Assembly: GCA_028820325.1 (NCBI GenBank)
Contig: JAPPJO010000015.1
Location: forward strand, 62,001 to 126,000
Direction: 5' to 3'
Length of the DNA stretch: 64,000 nt
Source of the DNA: Gammaproteobacteria bacterium
GTDB taxonomy: Bacteria; Gemmatimonadota; Gemmatimonadetes; Longimicrobiales; Gaopeijiaceae
Shown here: positions 1 to 8,881 of the stretch, piece after piece
Layout: every line of letters starts with the position of its first letter
Position numbering within the stretch: position 1 is the first letter of the stretch
Made by a program: the position numbers and the translations under genes
Notes under the pieces: generated by a model
Told to the model about the DNA's origin: nothing
Seen by the model: only the letters and a program-made list of their open reading frames with translations
The model's database searches: none

Positions 1-259
1 CGTGGACTCCCCGTTCGTCAACCAGAAGTGGGGCGAGGAGATGGGCGCACCGTTTCCCATCCTCTCGGACTTCAACAAGGAAGCAGTGAGCGCATACGGA
101 GTTCTGCAGGACGAACTCATCGGGTTGCGCGGTGTGGCCAAGCGCTCGGTCTTCGTCGTTGACGGGGAGGGACGCGTCACCTACGCGTGGGTGGCGGAGA
201 ACCCTGGCATCCTGCCCCCGTTCGACGAGATCGTGGAGGCCGTGCAGGCGGTCGCGTGA
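1..259 (+). CDS. Peroxiredoxin (AhpC/TSA family), C-terminal part
   Basis: This is a 5'-truncated gene whose reading frame enters from the left edge of the window and stops at TGA 257-259. The visible ~85 residues match the C-terminal half of a peroxiredoxin or thioredoxin-fold peroxidase: the segment FPILSDFNKEAVSAYGV, then the strand-forming block KRSVFVVDGEGRVTYAWV, and a final helix typical of AhpC/TSA proteins. Such enzymes reduce hydroperoxides at the expense of thiols. The peroxidatic cysteine (usually in a T-x-x-C motif about 45 residues from the N-terminus) lies upstream of the window, so the subclass (BCP/PrxQ-like or 1-Cys) cannot be decided. An internal GTG at position 2 is not a credible start. 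Confidence 0.85.
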   Translation, partial: VDSPFVNQKWGEEMGAPFPILSDFNKEAVSAYGVLQDELIGLRGVAKRSVFVVDGEGRVTYAWVAENPGILPPFDEIVEAVQAVA

Positions 260-271
260 CGCCCGCGGACG

Positions 272-295
272 GGTCGGGAGCCGATGCTCCCGACC
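272..295 (+). terminator. Hairpin after peroxiredoxin gene
   Basis: A perfect 10-bp inverted repeat (GGTCGGGAGC / GCTCCCGACC) with a 4-nt loop CGAT starts 12 nt past the peroxiredoxin stop. There is no T-tract, so it is either a processed-end or Rho-assisted terminator or simply a stable 3' stem. Position and strength support a terminator call. Confidence 0.6.
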
Positions 296-459
296 GCCGC
301 ATCCATCCGTGCCCGCGGGCGCGGTCGGCTCTAACGTAATTCTTCAGCGGTAAGGCCGCCCCGGTTGTCCATGCGGGAGAGGGCTCGCGCCTCATCCTGG
401 AGGCGTGTGGCCGCGAAGCAGGCGATTCCCGCAACACACTCGATGTTCAGGAGAGAAAG

Positions 460-1413
460 ATGACGCTCACACGACGCGACTGGCTCAGGCTCACGGCAGG
501 CGGCGGCGCCGCTCTCGCACTCACCCCCGACCTGCTTGCGTCGCTGGCGCGCCAGGAGGTCCTGGCCCGGGCCATTCCGGGCACGAACGAGACGATTCCG
601 GTAGTGGGGCTCGGCAGTTCCGCCACCTTCTCGCGCGTGGCGCGCAGCGAGGATGTGACCGCCATCCGCAACGTGCTGCAGACCTTCGTTGACAACGGCG
701 GCACGGTGTTCGACACCGCCCCCGGCTACGGCGCCTCCGAGCAGGTGGCCGGCGACGTTGCCAACGAACTCGGCATCCAGAACCGGATCTTCTGGGCCAC
801 CAAGGTCAACGTGGCCGGACGCGGGGGCGGCGGGGCCGATCCGGCGGCGGCGCGCGCGCAGATCGAGCGCTCCTTCGACCGCTTCCAGTTGCCGGTCATC
901 GACCTCATCCAGGTGCACAATCTGGGAGACCCGCCCACCCAGCTCGGCATCCTCGCGGAGGAGAAGGCTGCGGGCCGGGTGCGCTACACCGGCATCACCA
1001 GCACCAGCGAGCGGCGCTATCCCGACCTCGCGGCGATCATGCGCAACGAGCCCATCGACTTCATCGGCGTGGACTACGCCGTCGACAACCGCGCCTCGGC
1101 CGACATGATCCTGCCGCTCGCGCAGGAGCGGAACATCGGCGTGCTGGTCTACGCCCCCTTCGGCCGCACCCGCCTCTGGAACCGGGTAAGCGGGCGCGAC
1201 GTGCCCGAGTGGGCCGGCGAGTTCGACGCCCACAGCTGGGCGCAGTTCTTCCTCAAGTTCGTGGTGGCGCACCCGGCGGTAACCTGCGTCACCCCAGCCA
1301 CGAGCCGCCCCGAGCACATGATCGACAACCTGGGCGGCGGCATCGGCGGGCTCCCGGACGAGAGCCAGCTCGAGCGCATGGTCCAGCTGGTGGAGGATCT
1401 GCCTCCGGCGTGA
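460..1413 (+). CDS. Tat-exported aldo/keto reductase
   Basis: A 317-residue protein with an N-terminal twin-arginine signal (TRRDWLRL, then a hydrophobic Ala/Gly-rich h-region) followed by a complete aldo/keto reductase TIM barrel. The catalytic tetrad is visible: Asp85 and Tyr90 in FDTAPGYG, Lys115 in WATKVN and His153 in IQVHNLGD. It should reduce a carbonyl substrate with NAD(P)H. The Tat signal implies that it folds, probably with bound cofactor, before export to the periplasm, which is seen in a recognisable subgroup of AKRs. The start is set by AGGAGA just upstream of ATG 460 and by the position of the Tat motif. It stands alone, with 200 bp upstream and 319 bp downstream before the next reading frame. 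The physiological substrate is unknown. Confidence 0.9.
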   Translation: MTLTRRDWLRLTAGGGAALALTPDLLASLARQEVLARAIPGTNETIPVVGLGSSATFSRVARSEDVTAIRNVLQTFVDNGGTVFDTAPGYGASEQVAGDVANELGIQNRIFWATKVNVAGRGGGGADPAAARAQIERSFDRFQLPVIDLIQVHNLGDPPTQLGILAEEKAAGRVRYTGITSTSERRYPDLAAIMRNEPIDFIGVDYAVDNRASADMILPLAQERNIGVLVYAPFGRTRLWNRVSGRDVPEWAGEFDAHSWAQFFLKFVVAHPAVTCVTPATSRPEHMIDNLGGGIGGLPDESQLERMVQLVEDLPPA

Positions 1414-1732
1414 TCGGGTAGACAGCGCCGGTCCAGGAGCCACGGCGGCCGTACTGACGCGCGGTCGAGAGTTGGGACCACCGTCGTGCCTGGAAACCGG
1501 ACATCCTCAGAGGACCGCGTCCGGCCCAGCGGGTTCCCCACCCTGGGAGGCCGCTCGAGTAGGCGGATTGTCCCCGCCCCGGGCAACGAGTCCGTTCTTG
1601 CTATGGTTTCGCCCGGCCATCCTGCCAATCATCGTGTCGAGCGGGACTTCACCCTGAATCGCCGCGGACCAATGTGGCTGGCTCGATCCTGGTGGTCTCC
1701 CACCCCATCCTTGGGCCAAAGGGATCCATCGC
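1414..1732. other. Intergenic region upstream of hicAB, no gene seen
   Basis: These 319 bases have no reading frame with convincing protein features. The short open frames that cross the region lack ribosome-binding sites and recognisable composition. The only functional element I can support is the purine-rich AAAGGGA just before the HicA start at 1733. No clear -35/-10 pair stands out. Confidence 0.5.
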
Positions 1733-1988
1733 ATGAGCCGACGCGGAGAGCTGCTGCAGAGGGTGCTCGACGGTCGCTCGGATACGAGTATCCGCTTCGA
1801 CGATCTGCGTGGCTTGCTGCGGAATCTGGGCTTTACCGAGCGAGTGCGCGGAAGCCACCATATTCAGGCGGGGTGGCGTTGCCGAGAAACTCAACCTGCA
1901 GCGCGATGACGGACACGCGAAGCCCTACCAGGTTCGGCAGGTGCGTGGCGTCATTCAGAGATACGATCTCTGGGGACAACCTGAATGA
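1733..1988 (+). pseudogene. hicA: HicA-type toxin (mRNA interferase) with a frameshift
   Basis: Reading from ATG 1733 gives 43 residues of a HicA-family toxin, including the helix-strand lead-in and the catalytic-His block GSHHI. At about 1862-1865 the frame then breaks. The rest of the domain continues in another frame from 1863: FRRGGVAEKLNLQ, then AKPYQVRQV and IQRYDLW, ending at TGA 1986-1988. Conceptually rejoined, the product is about 85 aa, normal for this HicA subtype. One base in excess, or two missing, in the CATATTC run explains the break. The start has a good Shine-Dalgarno (AAAGGGA). The restored stop overlaps the downstream hicB start as ATGA, the expected operon geometry. Either the toxin is inactivated or the base call is wrong; the reading frame downstream of the break looks intact. 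Confidence 0.8.
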
Positions 1989-2200
1989 TGCATAAGTACG
2001 AGATCATTCTTTACTGGAGCAAGGCCGACCGCGCGTTTGTGGCCGAGGTCCCGGAGTTACCCGGCTGCATGGCCCACGGAGACACACAGCAAGCCGCTCT
2101 CAAGAACATCACGAGAGCGATGGATCTCTGGATCGATACCGCAAGGGAGTTCGGAGATCCGATACCGGAACCCAAGGGAAAGCGTCTCATGCCGGCGTGA
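1985..2200 (+). CDS. hicB: HicB-family antitoxin
   Basis: A 71-residue protein with the partial RNase-H-like HicB fold: YEIILYWSKADRAFVAEVPELPGCMAHGDT followed in the family by a helix that starts AALKN. It should bind and neutralise the HicA RNase. It is the short form, ending soon after the HicB fold without an obvious ribbon-helix-helix or HTH DNA-binding tail, so autoregulation would need another factor or be absent. The ATG at 1985 overlaps the stop of the (frameshift-restored) hicA frame by 4 nt, indicating translational coupling. Its downstream neighbour, a secreted peptidase on the opposite strand, is unrelated. Confidence 0.88.
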   Translation: MMHKYEIILYWSKADRAFVAEVPELPGCMAHGDTQQAALKNITRAMDLWIDTAREFGDPIPEPKGKRLMPA

Positions 2201-2223
2201 GAACGCGTCCCGCGGCGGGGAAG

Positions 2224-4638
2224 CTACCCCTCCGGCCTCACGATCTCGTACTGCGGCGGCGGCTCGGCGCCCAGCAGGTGGCGCACGAAGTAGTCCCACC
2301 GCCGGCGGATGAAGTAGGGCTCGTTCAGGCCGTGGGCGCGGTCCGGGGCCCAGATCAGGTCGAAGTCGCGGTTGGCCTTGATGAGCTCGTCGATCACCTG
2401 AACCGTCATCGCCGGGTGGACGTTGTCGTCCATGTCTCCGTGCATCAGCAGCAGCTTCCCCTCGAGGTTCGCGGCGTAGGTCTTGTTGGCGGATGCCTCG
2501 AAGTTGTCAGTGCCCGTTGAGTCTTCCTCCATGACGCCCTGGTACTTCTCCGCCCAGTAGATGTTGTAGCTGCGGTTGTCGTGGTTGCCGGCGCCCGAAA
2601 CCGCCACCTTGAAGAACTCGGGGAAGCGCAGGATGGCGTCGGTGGAGGCGAACCCGCCGCCCGAGTGCCCGTAGATGCCCACGCGGTCCAGGTCGATGAA
2701 CGGATGGCGCGCCGCGAGCTGCCGGATGACGGCGATGTGGTCGGGGATGCCGTTGTCGATGAAGTTGCCGTAGTAGTTGTCGTGGAAGGCCTTGGAGCGG
2801 TGCGGCGTGCCCAGGTGGTCGATCTGCACCACCACGAAGCCCAGTTGGGCCAGCGCGAAGTTCTCGCCGCCGCCCTTGAACTCCCAGTCCCCGACGCTGC
2901 CCCGCTGGGGCCCGGGGTAGATGTGCGAGATGATCGGATACTTCGCGTTCTCGTCCAGATCCGGCGGCAGGTAGAGGATGCCGTAGAGATCGGTGATACC
3001 GTCCCGCGCCTTCGCGGTGAACACTTCGCCGGGGATGAATCCGATCTCCTCGATGGCCGAGATGTCCGCCCGCTCCAGCTCGCGCACGACGCGACCATCG
3101 GCCGCGGTCCGCAGCACGGTGACCGGTTCTCCCTCGACGCGCGAGTACGTGTCCACGAAGTAGCTGCCGCTCGGCGAGAACTCGATGACGTGGTTGGCGT
3201 CCTCCGGAGTGAGCAGCGTCAGCTCCGAGCCGTTGAAGCCGACCCGGTACAGGTGCGCGTAATACGGATTCCGCCCCGGCTCGCGCCCGCGGGCAGTGAA
3301 ATAGATGCGCTGGCGCGCCTCGTCGATGAAGACCGCCTGGCCGACGGTCCACGGGCCGGAGGTGATGCGGTTCCTGAGGTTGCCCTGCCCGTCGAAGCGG
3401 TAGAGGTGGGCCCAGCCGTCGCGCTCCGACCACCAGATCACGTCGTCGCCGCCCTCGGACACGTACCAGGACGGGGTGCCGCCGCTCGACCCGCCGCCGC
3501 GGTGCCCGAGCGACACGAAAGTGCGGGTGGAGTCGCCCAGGATGACCCGTGAGGACCCGGTCGCAGCGTCGATCTCGGCCAGGAACACCCGCTGTGAGCC
3601 GCGCGTGAAGTAGTTGACGTGCAGGCGGGTGCCGTCCGCGCTCCACGCGGAGTCGGGGGCCGAGCCGGCGAAGGAGAGCTGGTGCGGGACGGGCGCCACC
3701 TCGACCCGGCGGTTGGCGGCCGCGCGCGGGGCGGGGACGTTTTCCGCGCCGGCGCCGTCGCCATCCTCCCCCACCCCGCTGCCGGCTGCCATCTCCGCCT
3801 CCTCCAGCTCGACGATGTGCACCGTGGGCAGCGGGATCACCGAGTCGCCCGGCAGTGCGTAGGGCTGGGAGAAGTGCCGCGGCCGCTGCGACGTGTACGA
3901 GATGTAGTGCATGTGTTCCACGTCGCGCTCGTCCCGGCGGGCCACCGCGATGTAGCGCGAGTCCGGCGACCAGGCCAGCGTGGGCGTGCGCGGCCCCGGC
4001 CCCTGCCGCTCCTGGTTGGGCCGCGGTTCGTTGTAGCCGTACGCGTAGTGTTTTTCGCCGTCGCTGGTCAGCCGGATCGAGTCCCCGCCCCCCGCCGGGC
4101 GCACGTACAGGTCGTACTCGTGCGAGAAGGCCTCCCAGCGCCCGTCGGGCGACTCCACGAAGGGCAGCCGCGAGGTGAGCGTGTCCCCCACCGTGCAGGC
4201 GTAGCCCGCGATGTCGCAGGTGAAGCGCCGATCGTTCGCCGTGAACTCGATTTCGCTCTCACTCCCGCCGAAGCTGAATATGCTGAAAGGCAGCTGGTCC
4301 GGGACGTAGCTGGTGTCGTTCGCGAGCGACATCGCTCCCGCCAGGCGGTAGTGGTCGAAGAGGGGTTCGCGGCTGCCCGCGGCCGGGTCCACCATCACGA
4401 ACTCGTAGCCCGACCCCGTGTTGTTGCGGTACCAGAAGCGGTCGCTGTCCCCGGTCTCCATCCAGGTCGGGACCACCTCGGCCCCCGCGATCATGCGCTC
4501 GGTGTTCCAGGTCAGAAAGCGTTCGGCGCGGGAGTAGTCCACCTCCTGGGCGACGGCCGCCCCGCCCCCGGCGAGGGCTGCGAGAAGAGCCGCCACGGCG
4601 AACGGACGAGCGGGGGAAGCAAGGACCGGGTAACGCAT
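2224..4638 (-). CDS. Secreted dipeptidyl-peptidase IV-like serine peptidase (S9B)
   Basis: An 804-residue exported protein. It has a signal peptide (MRYPVLASPARP, then an Ala/Leu-rich stretch ending VAQ), an N-terminal eight-bladed DPP-IV-type propeller over roughly residues 25-530, and a C-terminal alpha/beta hydrolase domain. The triad is visible: Ser659 in GHSGGG, Asp737 in HGDMDDNVHP and His769 in DRAHG. DPP-IV enzymes release X-Pro/X-Ala dipeptides from peptide N-termini, consistent with extracellular or periplasmic peptide scavenging. The start at 4638 is preceded by GGAGGCC; longer in-frame extensions lack a signal sequence and run into the divergent gdhA promoter. It is convergent with hicB and divergent from the glutamate dehydrogenase gene. 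A fragment of three peptidase genes in this window shows a proteolytic lifestyle. Confidence 0.93.
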   Translation of the reverse strand: MRYPVLASPARPFAVAALLAALAGGGAAVAQEVDYSRAERFLTWNTERMIAGAEVVPTWMETGDSDRFWYRNNTGSGYEFVMVDPAAGSREPLFDHYRLAGAMSLANDTSYVPDQLPFSIFSFGGSESEIEFTANDRRFTCDIAGYACTVGDTLTSRLPFVESPDGRWEAFSHEYDLYVRPAGGGDSIRLTSDGEKHYAYGYNEPRPNQERQGPGPRTPTLAWSPDSRYIAVARRDERDVEHMHYISYTSQRPRHFSQPYALPGDSVIPLPTVHIVELEEAEMAAGSGVGEDGDGAGAENVPAPRAAANRRVEVAPVPHQLSFAGSAPDSAWSADGTRLHVNYFTRGSQRVFLAEIDAATGSSRVILGDSTRTFVSLGHRGGGSSGGTPSWYVSEGGDDVIWWSERDGWAHLYRFDGQGNLRNRITSGPWTVGQAVFIDEARQRIYFTARGREPGRNPYYAHLYRVGFNGSELTLLTPEDANHVIEFSPSGSYFVDTYSRVEGEPVTVLRTAADGRVVRELERADISAIEEIGFIPGEVFTAKARDGITDLYGILYLPPDLDENAKYPIISHIYPGPQRGSVGDWEFKGGGENFALAQLGFVVVQIDHLGTPHRSKAFHDNYYGNFIDNGIPDHIAVIRQLAARHPFIDLDRVGIYGHSGGGFASTDAILRFPEFFKVAVSGAGNHDNRSYNIYWAEKYQGVMEEDSTGTDNFEASANKTYAANLEGKLLLMHGDMDDNVHPAMTVQVIDELIKANRDFDLIWAPDRAHGLNEPYFIRRRWDYFVRHLLGAEPPPQYEIVRPEG

Positions 4639-4679
4639 GGGGCCTCCAGTTGCGTTCAGGGTGCGGGGCGTCGGGATGA

Positions 4680-4708
4680 TTGCGGAACCCGCGCGGGGCG
4701 GGGATAAT
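4680..4708 (+). promoter_or_regulatory. Candidate sigma70-type promoter for glutamate dehydrogenase
   Basis: TTGCGG (4680-4685) and GATAAT (4703-4708) are separated by exactly 17 bp. The -10 matches the consensus at five of six positions; the -35 is weak beyond TTG. The predicted transcription start lies about 60 nt before the gdh ATG at 4779, in the 140-bp divergent region shared with the DPP-IV-like gene. Confidence 0.5.
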
Positions 4709-4778
4709 CCGTGGTGCCAATGTGCGGAGGTGCCGGAGCGCCCGGCAAACCGCCCTGACCCGAGCATCGAGGGCCCGC

Positions 4779-6185
4779 ATGAGTGAGATCAGCTTTACCG
4801 CCCAGGTCGACCGCCACTTCTACAAGGCGGCCGCGCACACGGAACACCCTCCGGGCCTCCTCGAACAGATCCGCGTGTGCAACAGCGTCTATGCGTTCAC
4901 CTTCCCCATCCGCAAGGACGACGGCACCATCGAGGTCATCCACGCCTGGCGGGCGGAGCACAGCATGCACAAGACCCCGACCAAGGGGGGAATCCGCTAC
5001 GCCTCGCACGCCAACCAGGACGAGGTGGTGGCCCTCGCCACCCTCATGACCTACAAGTGCGCCCTGGTCGAAGTCCCCTACGGCGGCGCCAAGGGCGCGG
5101 TCTGCATCGACCGGCGCCAGTACTCGGACGCCGAACTCGAGCGCATCACCCGGCGCTACACCTTCGAGTTGGTCGCCAAGAACTTCATCGGCCCGGGCAT
5201 CGACGTTCCCGCCCCCGACTACGGCACCGGGGCCCGCGAGATGGCCTGGATCGTCGACACCTACGAGCAGATCGCCACATCCAAGCTGAACGCGGCCGGG
5301 TGCGTGACCGGAAAGCCGATCGCGCAGGGCGGCATCCGCGGCCGCACCACCGCCACCGGGCTGGGCGTCTTCTTCGGAATCCGGGAAACCTGCCTGGACA
5401 AGGGGTTCATGAAGGACCTGGGCCTGCAGCGGGGCGTGGGCGGCAAGCGCATCGTCATCCAGGGGCTCGGCAACGTGGGCTACCACGCCGCCTGCTTCCT
5501 GCACGACGCCGGCGCCGTCGTCACGGGCATCGCCGAATACAACGGCGGCATCCGGTCCGAGTCCGGCATCGATCCGCGCGCGGCCCGCAAGCACTTCCGC
5601 GAGCACGGCTCGCTCCTGGGTTTCCCGGGGACCACCGACGTGGAAAACAGCCTGGAGTTGCTGGAGGCCGACTGCGACATCCTCATTCCCGCGGCCATCG
5701 AGAACGTGATCACCGACGAGAACGCGGGGCGAATCCGGGCCTCGATCGTCGCGGAGGCGGCCAATGGGCCCACCACCGCGGCCGCCGCGGAAATGCTTCT
5801 GGAGCGCGGCGTGCTGATCCTGCCCGACATGTATCTGAACGCCGGAGGGGTCACCGTCTCATATTTCGAGTGGCTGAAAAACCTCTCCCACGTGCGCATG
5901 GGACGGATGGAGAAGCGATTCGAGGAGGCCAGCAACCGCCGGCTGCTGGCTGCGATGGAAGCAGTGACGGGGTACCAGCTCTCCGAGGCGGTGCTGGGTA
6001 CGGCGGCGAAGGGCGCGAGCGAGGAGGACCTGGTCCGCTCCGGCCTGGAGGACACCATGGTGAACGCGCACCACGCCAGTTGCGAAGTGTCGCGCCGCCA
6101 CGGCGTCGACCTGCGCACCGCGGCCTACATCATGGCCATCGACAAGATCGCGCTGATCTACGCGGAGCGGGGGATCTTCCCGTAG
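4779..6185 (+). CDS. gdhA: Glutamate dehydrogenase (Glu/Leu/Phe/Val dehydrogenase family)
   Basis: A 468-residue cytoplasmic enzyme of the ELFV dehydrogenase family. The substrate domain shows the Lys-containing TKGGIRYA and YGGAKGAV motifs and the GPGIDVPAPDYGTG block. The Rossmann domain has IQGLGNVGYHAA. It catalyses reversible oxidative deamination of L-glutamate to 2-oxoglutarate and ammonia with NAD(P)+. In an organism secreting several peptidases it plausibly runs in the catabolic direction, though this is inference. The ATG at 4779 (MSEISFTAQVD) fits the family start; upstream in-frame codons are non-homologous and would overlap the predicted promoter. The sequence looks intact and of normal length. 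It is convergent, 19 bp apart, with the K+-channel gene. Glutamate specificity rather than leucine or phenylalanine is inferred from overall similarity. Confidence 0.92.
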   Translation: MSEISFTAQVDRHFYKAAAHTEHPPGLLEQIRVCNSVYAFTFPIRKDDGTIEVIHAWRAEHSMHKTPTKGGIRYASHANQDEVVALATLMTYKCALVEVPYGGAKGAVCIDRRQYSDAELERITRRYTFELVAKNFIGPGIDVPAPDYGTGAREMAWIVDTYEQIATSKLNAAGCVTGKPIAQGGIRGRTTATGLGVFFGIRETCLDKGFMKDLGLQRGVGGKRIVIQGLGNVGYHAACFLHDAGAVVTGIAEYNGGIRSESGIDPRAARKHFREHGSLLGFPGTTDVENSLELLEADCDILIPAAIENVITDENAGRIRASIVAEAANGPTTAAAAEMLLERGVLILPDMYLNAGGVTVSYFEWLKNLSHVRMGRMEKRFEEASNRRLLAAMEAVTGYQLSEAVLGTAAKGASEEDLVRSGLEDTMVNAHHASCEVSRRHGVDLRTAAYIMAIDKIALIYAERGIFP

Positions 6186-6204
6186 CAGCCCGCGGAAGAA
6201 CTCC

Positions 6205-7908
6205 CTACATGAATACGCGCTCGAACTCGTCCCGCTGCGAGGCCGTTCCCACGAAGAGCACGTGCTCGCCCCTGCGGATGACGTGCCCCGGGCGCGGGTG
6301 CGGGTTGACCACCCCGTTGCGCTCCACTGCGATCACAGCGAGCCCGGTGCGCGCCAGGATGCCGCTCTCGCGCAGCTGCTTGCCGTCCAGCGAGCGGGGG
6401 ACTTCGGCGTTGAAGAGGTCGAGCCCCTCTCCGAAGATCATCGGTTCCGTGCCCCGGAGCGCGCCCAGGACCGACTGGATCTTGATCTGGGAATCGCTCA
6501 CGGCGAAGTCGGCACCGGCGCGGTGGATGGCCTCGACGTTCTCGGGGTGGGTCACCCGGCTGACGATGATGGTATCCGGGTTGAGCTTCCGGCAGTAGAC
6601 CGCGAGGAAGATGTTCACGGCGTCCTCGTTGGTGGTGAGCACGACGGAAGCCGCCTCCCTGATCCCGACGCGTTCGATCACCCGCGTGTCCGCGGCGTCC
6701 CCGATCACGATGTCGCTGGTCACCTCTTCGATGTTTCCCCGCAGGGTCGGGTCGCGCTCCACGATCCGAACCTCCGCCCCGCGCCCTTCCAGCGCCCGCG
6801 CCACCTCGCATCCGACCCGGCCGCCACCGATCACCAGCACGCGTCCCCCGCAGGTGATGCCCTCGCTCAGATACCCGTTGAGCGCCTCCACCTCGGCCAC
6901 GTTCCCCACCGCCAGCCCGATGCAGTCCTCCCGCAGCATCGTGTCCGGAAGCCCCGGCTCCAGGTGGCCTCTCTTGGCGATGGCGGACACGGTCACGCCC
7001 GTATGCGCGCGGACCTGCGCGTCCTCCAGGGTCATCCCGGCAAGACGGGTGTTGCGGATCGGGAACTCGGCGATCGCGATCTGCTTGTAGCGGCCGACGG
7101 TCAGCGCCCGCGCCGAACCGACCGACACCCTGTTGGCCAACTGTTTGCCGAGCCTGCGCGCCGTCAGCACGACATGGTTGGCCCCGGCCAGCTCCAGCAC
7201 CGCCTCCCCCTCGGGGTTCACCGCGGTGGCCACGATGGGAACGCGCTCCGACACCTCGCGCGCCGTGAGCACGATGTTGGTGTTCACCACGTCCGGCGCG
7301 TTGGCCAGCAGGAGACTCGCGCGGCCGAAGGCGCAGTTCTCGTAGGTGGCCCGCACCCCCAGGCCGCCGCGCACGACCGGCACCTTGTCCGCGTGCAGGG
7401 AGGCGGCCCGCACCGGATCGGCTTCGATCACCACGCTTTCGACTCCGGAGAGCGCGAGCCGCTCGACCAGCTCCTCGGCCACATCGTCCCAGGTGCTGAT
7501 GATGACGTGCCCGTCGAGATCCGCGGGGACGCGCGTGCTCACCCTGGTCTTGAACTGGGCCTCCACCCAGGGCGCATAGAAGCGGAGGAAGGCCACCGGC
7601 AGGTAGATGAGCAGCATGCTGACCCCGGCCACCAGCACCACCATGCTGAATATTCGCCCGAGGTCCGACTGGAACACGATGTCGCCGAACCCGAGCGTAC
7701 TCATGGTCGTCAGGGTCCAGTAGACGCCCGTAAACCAGTCGTGCTCCTGACCCTCGCGCGCCATCAGCAGATGGAAGATGATCGAGGAGGCGGCAACGAA
7801 GCTGACCAGCACGACCGCGAAGCCCAGCAGGTTCAGGGGCCTCAGCTGGAGGTTGTCGCGGTGGCTGCCGCTGACCAGTTCGGCGATCGCGGCGATGGTG
7901 CCCTTCAT
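6205..7908 (-). CDS. RCK-gated potassium channel (two RCK domains)
   Basis: A 567-residue two-TM potassium channel with a large cytosolic regulatory part. The pore module spans residues 25-110: TM1, a pore helix with the selectivity filter TLGFGD at 71-76, and TM2. Two tandem TrkA-N/RCK units follow. The first, from about residue 132, lacks a classical GxGxxG (IISTWDDV). The second, from about residue 354, has an intact VIGGGRVG nucleotide-binding loop. A TrkA-C domain accompanies each. Such fused channels gate K+ flux in response to nucleotides or ions bound by the RCK ring. The start is ATG 7908, at the head of a short amphipathic segment. It is divergent from the protease gene at 8094 and convergent with gdhA. 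The asymmetric RCK pair suggests that only the second unit binds a dinucleotide, as in GsuK/MthK-like channels (inference). Confidence 0.9.
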   Translation of the reverse strand: MKGTIAAIAELVSGSHRDNLQLRPLNLLGFAVVLVSFVAASSIIFHLLMAREGQEHDWFTGVYWTLTTMSTLGFGDIVFQSDLGRIFSMVVLVAGVSMLLIYLPVAFLRFYAPWVEAQFKTRVSTRVPADLDGHVIISTWDDVAEELVERLALSGVESVVIEADPVRAASLHADKVPVVRGGLGVRATYENCAFGRASLLLANAPDVVNTNIVLTAREVSERVPIVATAVNPEGEAVLELAGANHVVLTARRLGKQLANRVSVGSARALTVGRYKQIAIAEFPIRNTRLAGMTLEDAQVRAHTGVTVSAIAKRGHLEPGLPDTMLREDCIGLAVGNVAEVEALNGYLSEGITCGGRVLVIGGGRVGCEVARALEGRGAEVRIVERDPTLRGNIEEVTSDIVIGDAADTRVIERVGIREAASVVLTTNEDAVNIFLAVYCRKLNPDTIIVSRVTHPENVEAIHRAGADFAVSDSQIKIQSVLGALRGTEPMIFGEGLDLFNAEVPRSLDGKQLRESGILARTGLAVIAVERNGVVNPHPRPGHVIRRGEHVLFVGTASQRDEFERVFM

Positions 7909-8093
7909 CCGTAAGGATCCCTCATTGCGTCAGGTTCTTCACGCGCTGCGAGCTTCTTCGAATGTAATGGCTCGCAAGGCCGGGGTGGAAATGCGGCCTC
8001 CGGTGCGTTGCCGCCACGCCGGTGAGCTTGCGTGACGGCCGCCCCGGATGCTACCGGTTGCGCACCGTCGTTTCCAATCCGCAGGGGGTACGG

Positions 8094-8774
8094 ATGCTGA
8101 TCCGCTCGATGTGCGAACGGGTGCGCCGCGGAGCCGGGCGTCTCTCCGCTCTGATGGGCGTCTCCATGCTCGGCGCCACGGCTCTCGCCTCGCAGGCGGC
8201 AGCCCAGGACGACCCGGGTCCCGGCGAAGCCATCCCCTACTTCATCGACAACGGGGTCGGCATCCCCGGATACCAGCCATCGGATGACGAGTTGGCCCGC
8301 GCGGCTTTCGAGGCCTGGGCGCGGGAGAGCGGCGGTCGGCTGGGGTTCGTGGAAGCGGACTCGGAGGACGCGCTCATCCACGTGGTCTGGATTGATCCCG
8401 GGAGCGGTGTGTACGGGGAAATGCGCACCGTCCTGGTCGACGGCCGGCCGCGGGCCCTCCTCTACGTGACGCCCAGCGTCGACCTCCAGGGACCTGCCAT
8501 CGCGCGCCTGGCCGCGGACGACCCGCTCCTGCGGGACACGATCGTCTACCTGACCTGCGTCCATGAGCTGGGGCACGCGATCGGGCTGCCGCACACCGCC
8601 GATTTCGAAGACATCATGTACTCGTTCGCCTACGGCGGCGACATCGTGCGCTACTTCATGCGCTACCGGGAGCGGCTCGCGAGCCGGGCCGACATCGCGA
8701 ACCACTCCGGGCTGTCGCCGGGCGACCGGGCCGTCCTCCACGGCCTGTTCCCGCCGCCGGATCGGCGCCGTTAG
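8094..8774 (+). CDS. Secreted metzincin-like zinc metallopeptidase
   Basis: A 226-residue protein with a signal peptide (hydrophobic run LMGVSMLGATALA, cleavage near AAAQ) and a matrixin-type catalytic core. The zinc motif HELGHAIGLPH has His157, Glu158, His161 and His167, followed about 10 residues later by the Met-turn candidate DIMYSF. It therefore belongs to the metzincin clan and should hydrolyse proteins or peptides outside the cytoplasm. ATG 8094 is preceded by CAGGGGG; a longer in-frame start at 8022 would put the signal peptide internally. It is shorter than most matrixins and has no obvious propeptide cysteine switch or C-terminal binding domain. It is divergent from the K+ channel gene and convergent with the sugar dehydrogenase. 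Confidence 0.85.
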   Translation: MLIRSMCERVRRGAGRLSALMGVSMLGATALASQAAAQDDPGPGEAIPYFIDNGVGIPGYQPSDDELARAAFEAWARESGGRLGFVEADSEDALIHVVWIDPGSGVYGEMRTVLVDGRPRALLYVTPSVDLQGPAIARLAADDPLLRDTIVYLTCVHELGHAIGLPHTADFEDIMYSFAYGGDIVRYFMRYRERLASRADIANHSGLSPGDRAVLHGLFPPPDRRR

Positions 8775-8881
8775 ACGCGGCCCGTCGCGGGGGCTTTCCG
8801 TCTCAGACGCCAGCTACCGGCCGTCCGGGGCCGCGCTCGACCATCTTCAGCAGCCCGTGGATGAAACCGCGCGAGGCGCCC

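Noticed and set aside
331..1443. 370-codon open frame on the minus strand
   Set aside because: It is antisense to the aldo/keto reductase, which has catalytic residues and a Tat signal. Composition (His/Arg/Gly-rich) is typical of GC-rich shadow frames.
1486..1995. 169-codon frame overlapping hicA
   Set aside because: It begins in non-coding sequence and runs through the hicA region without family similarity. The HicA pieces lie in the other two frames.
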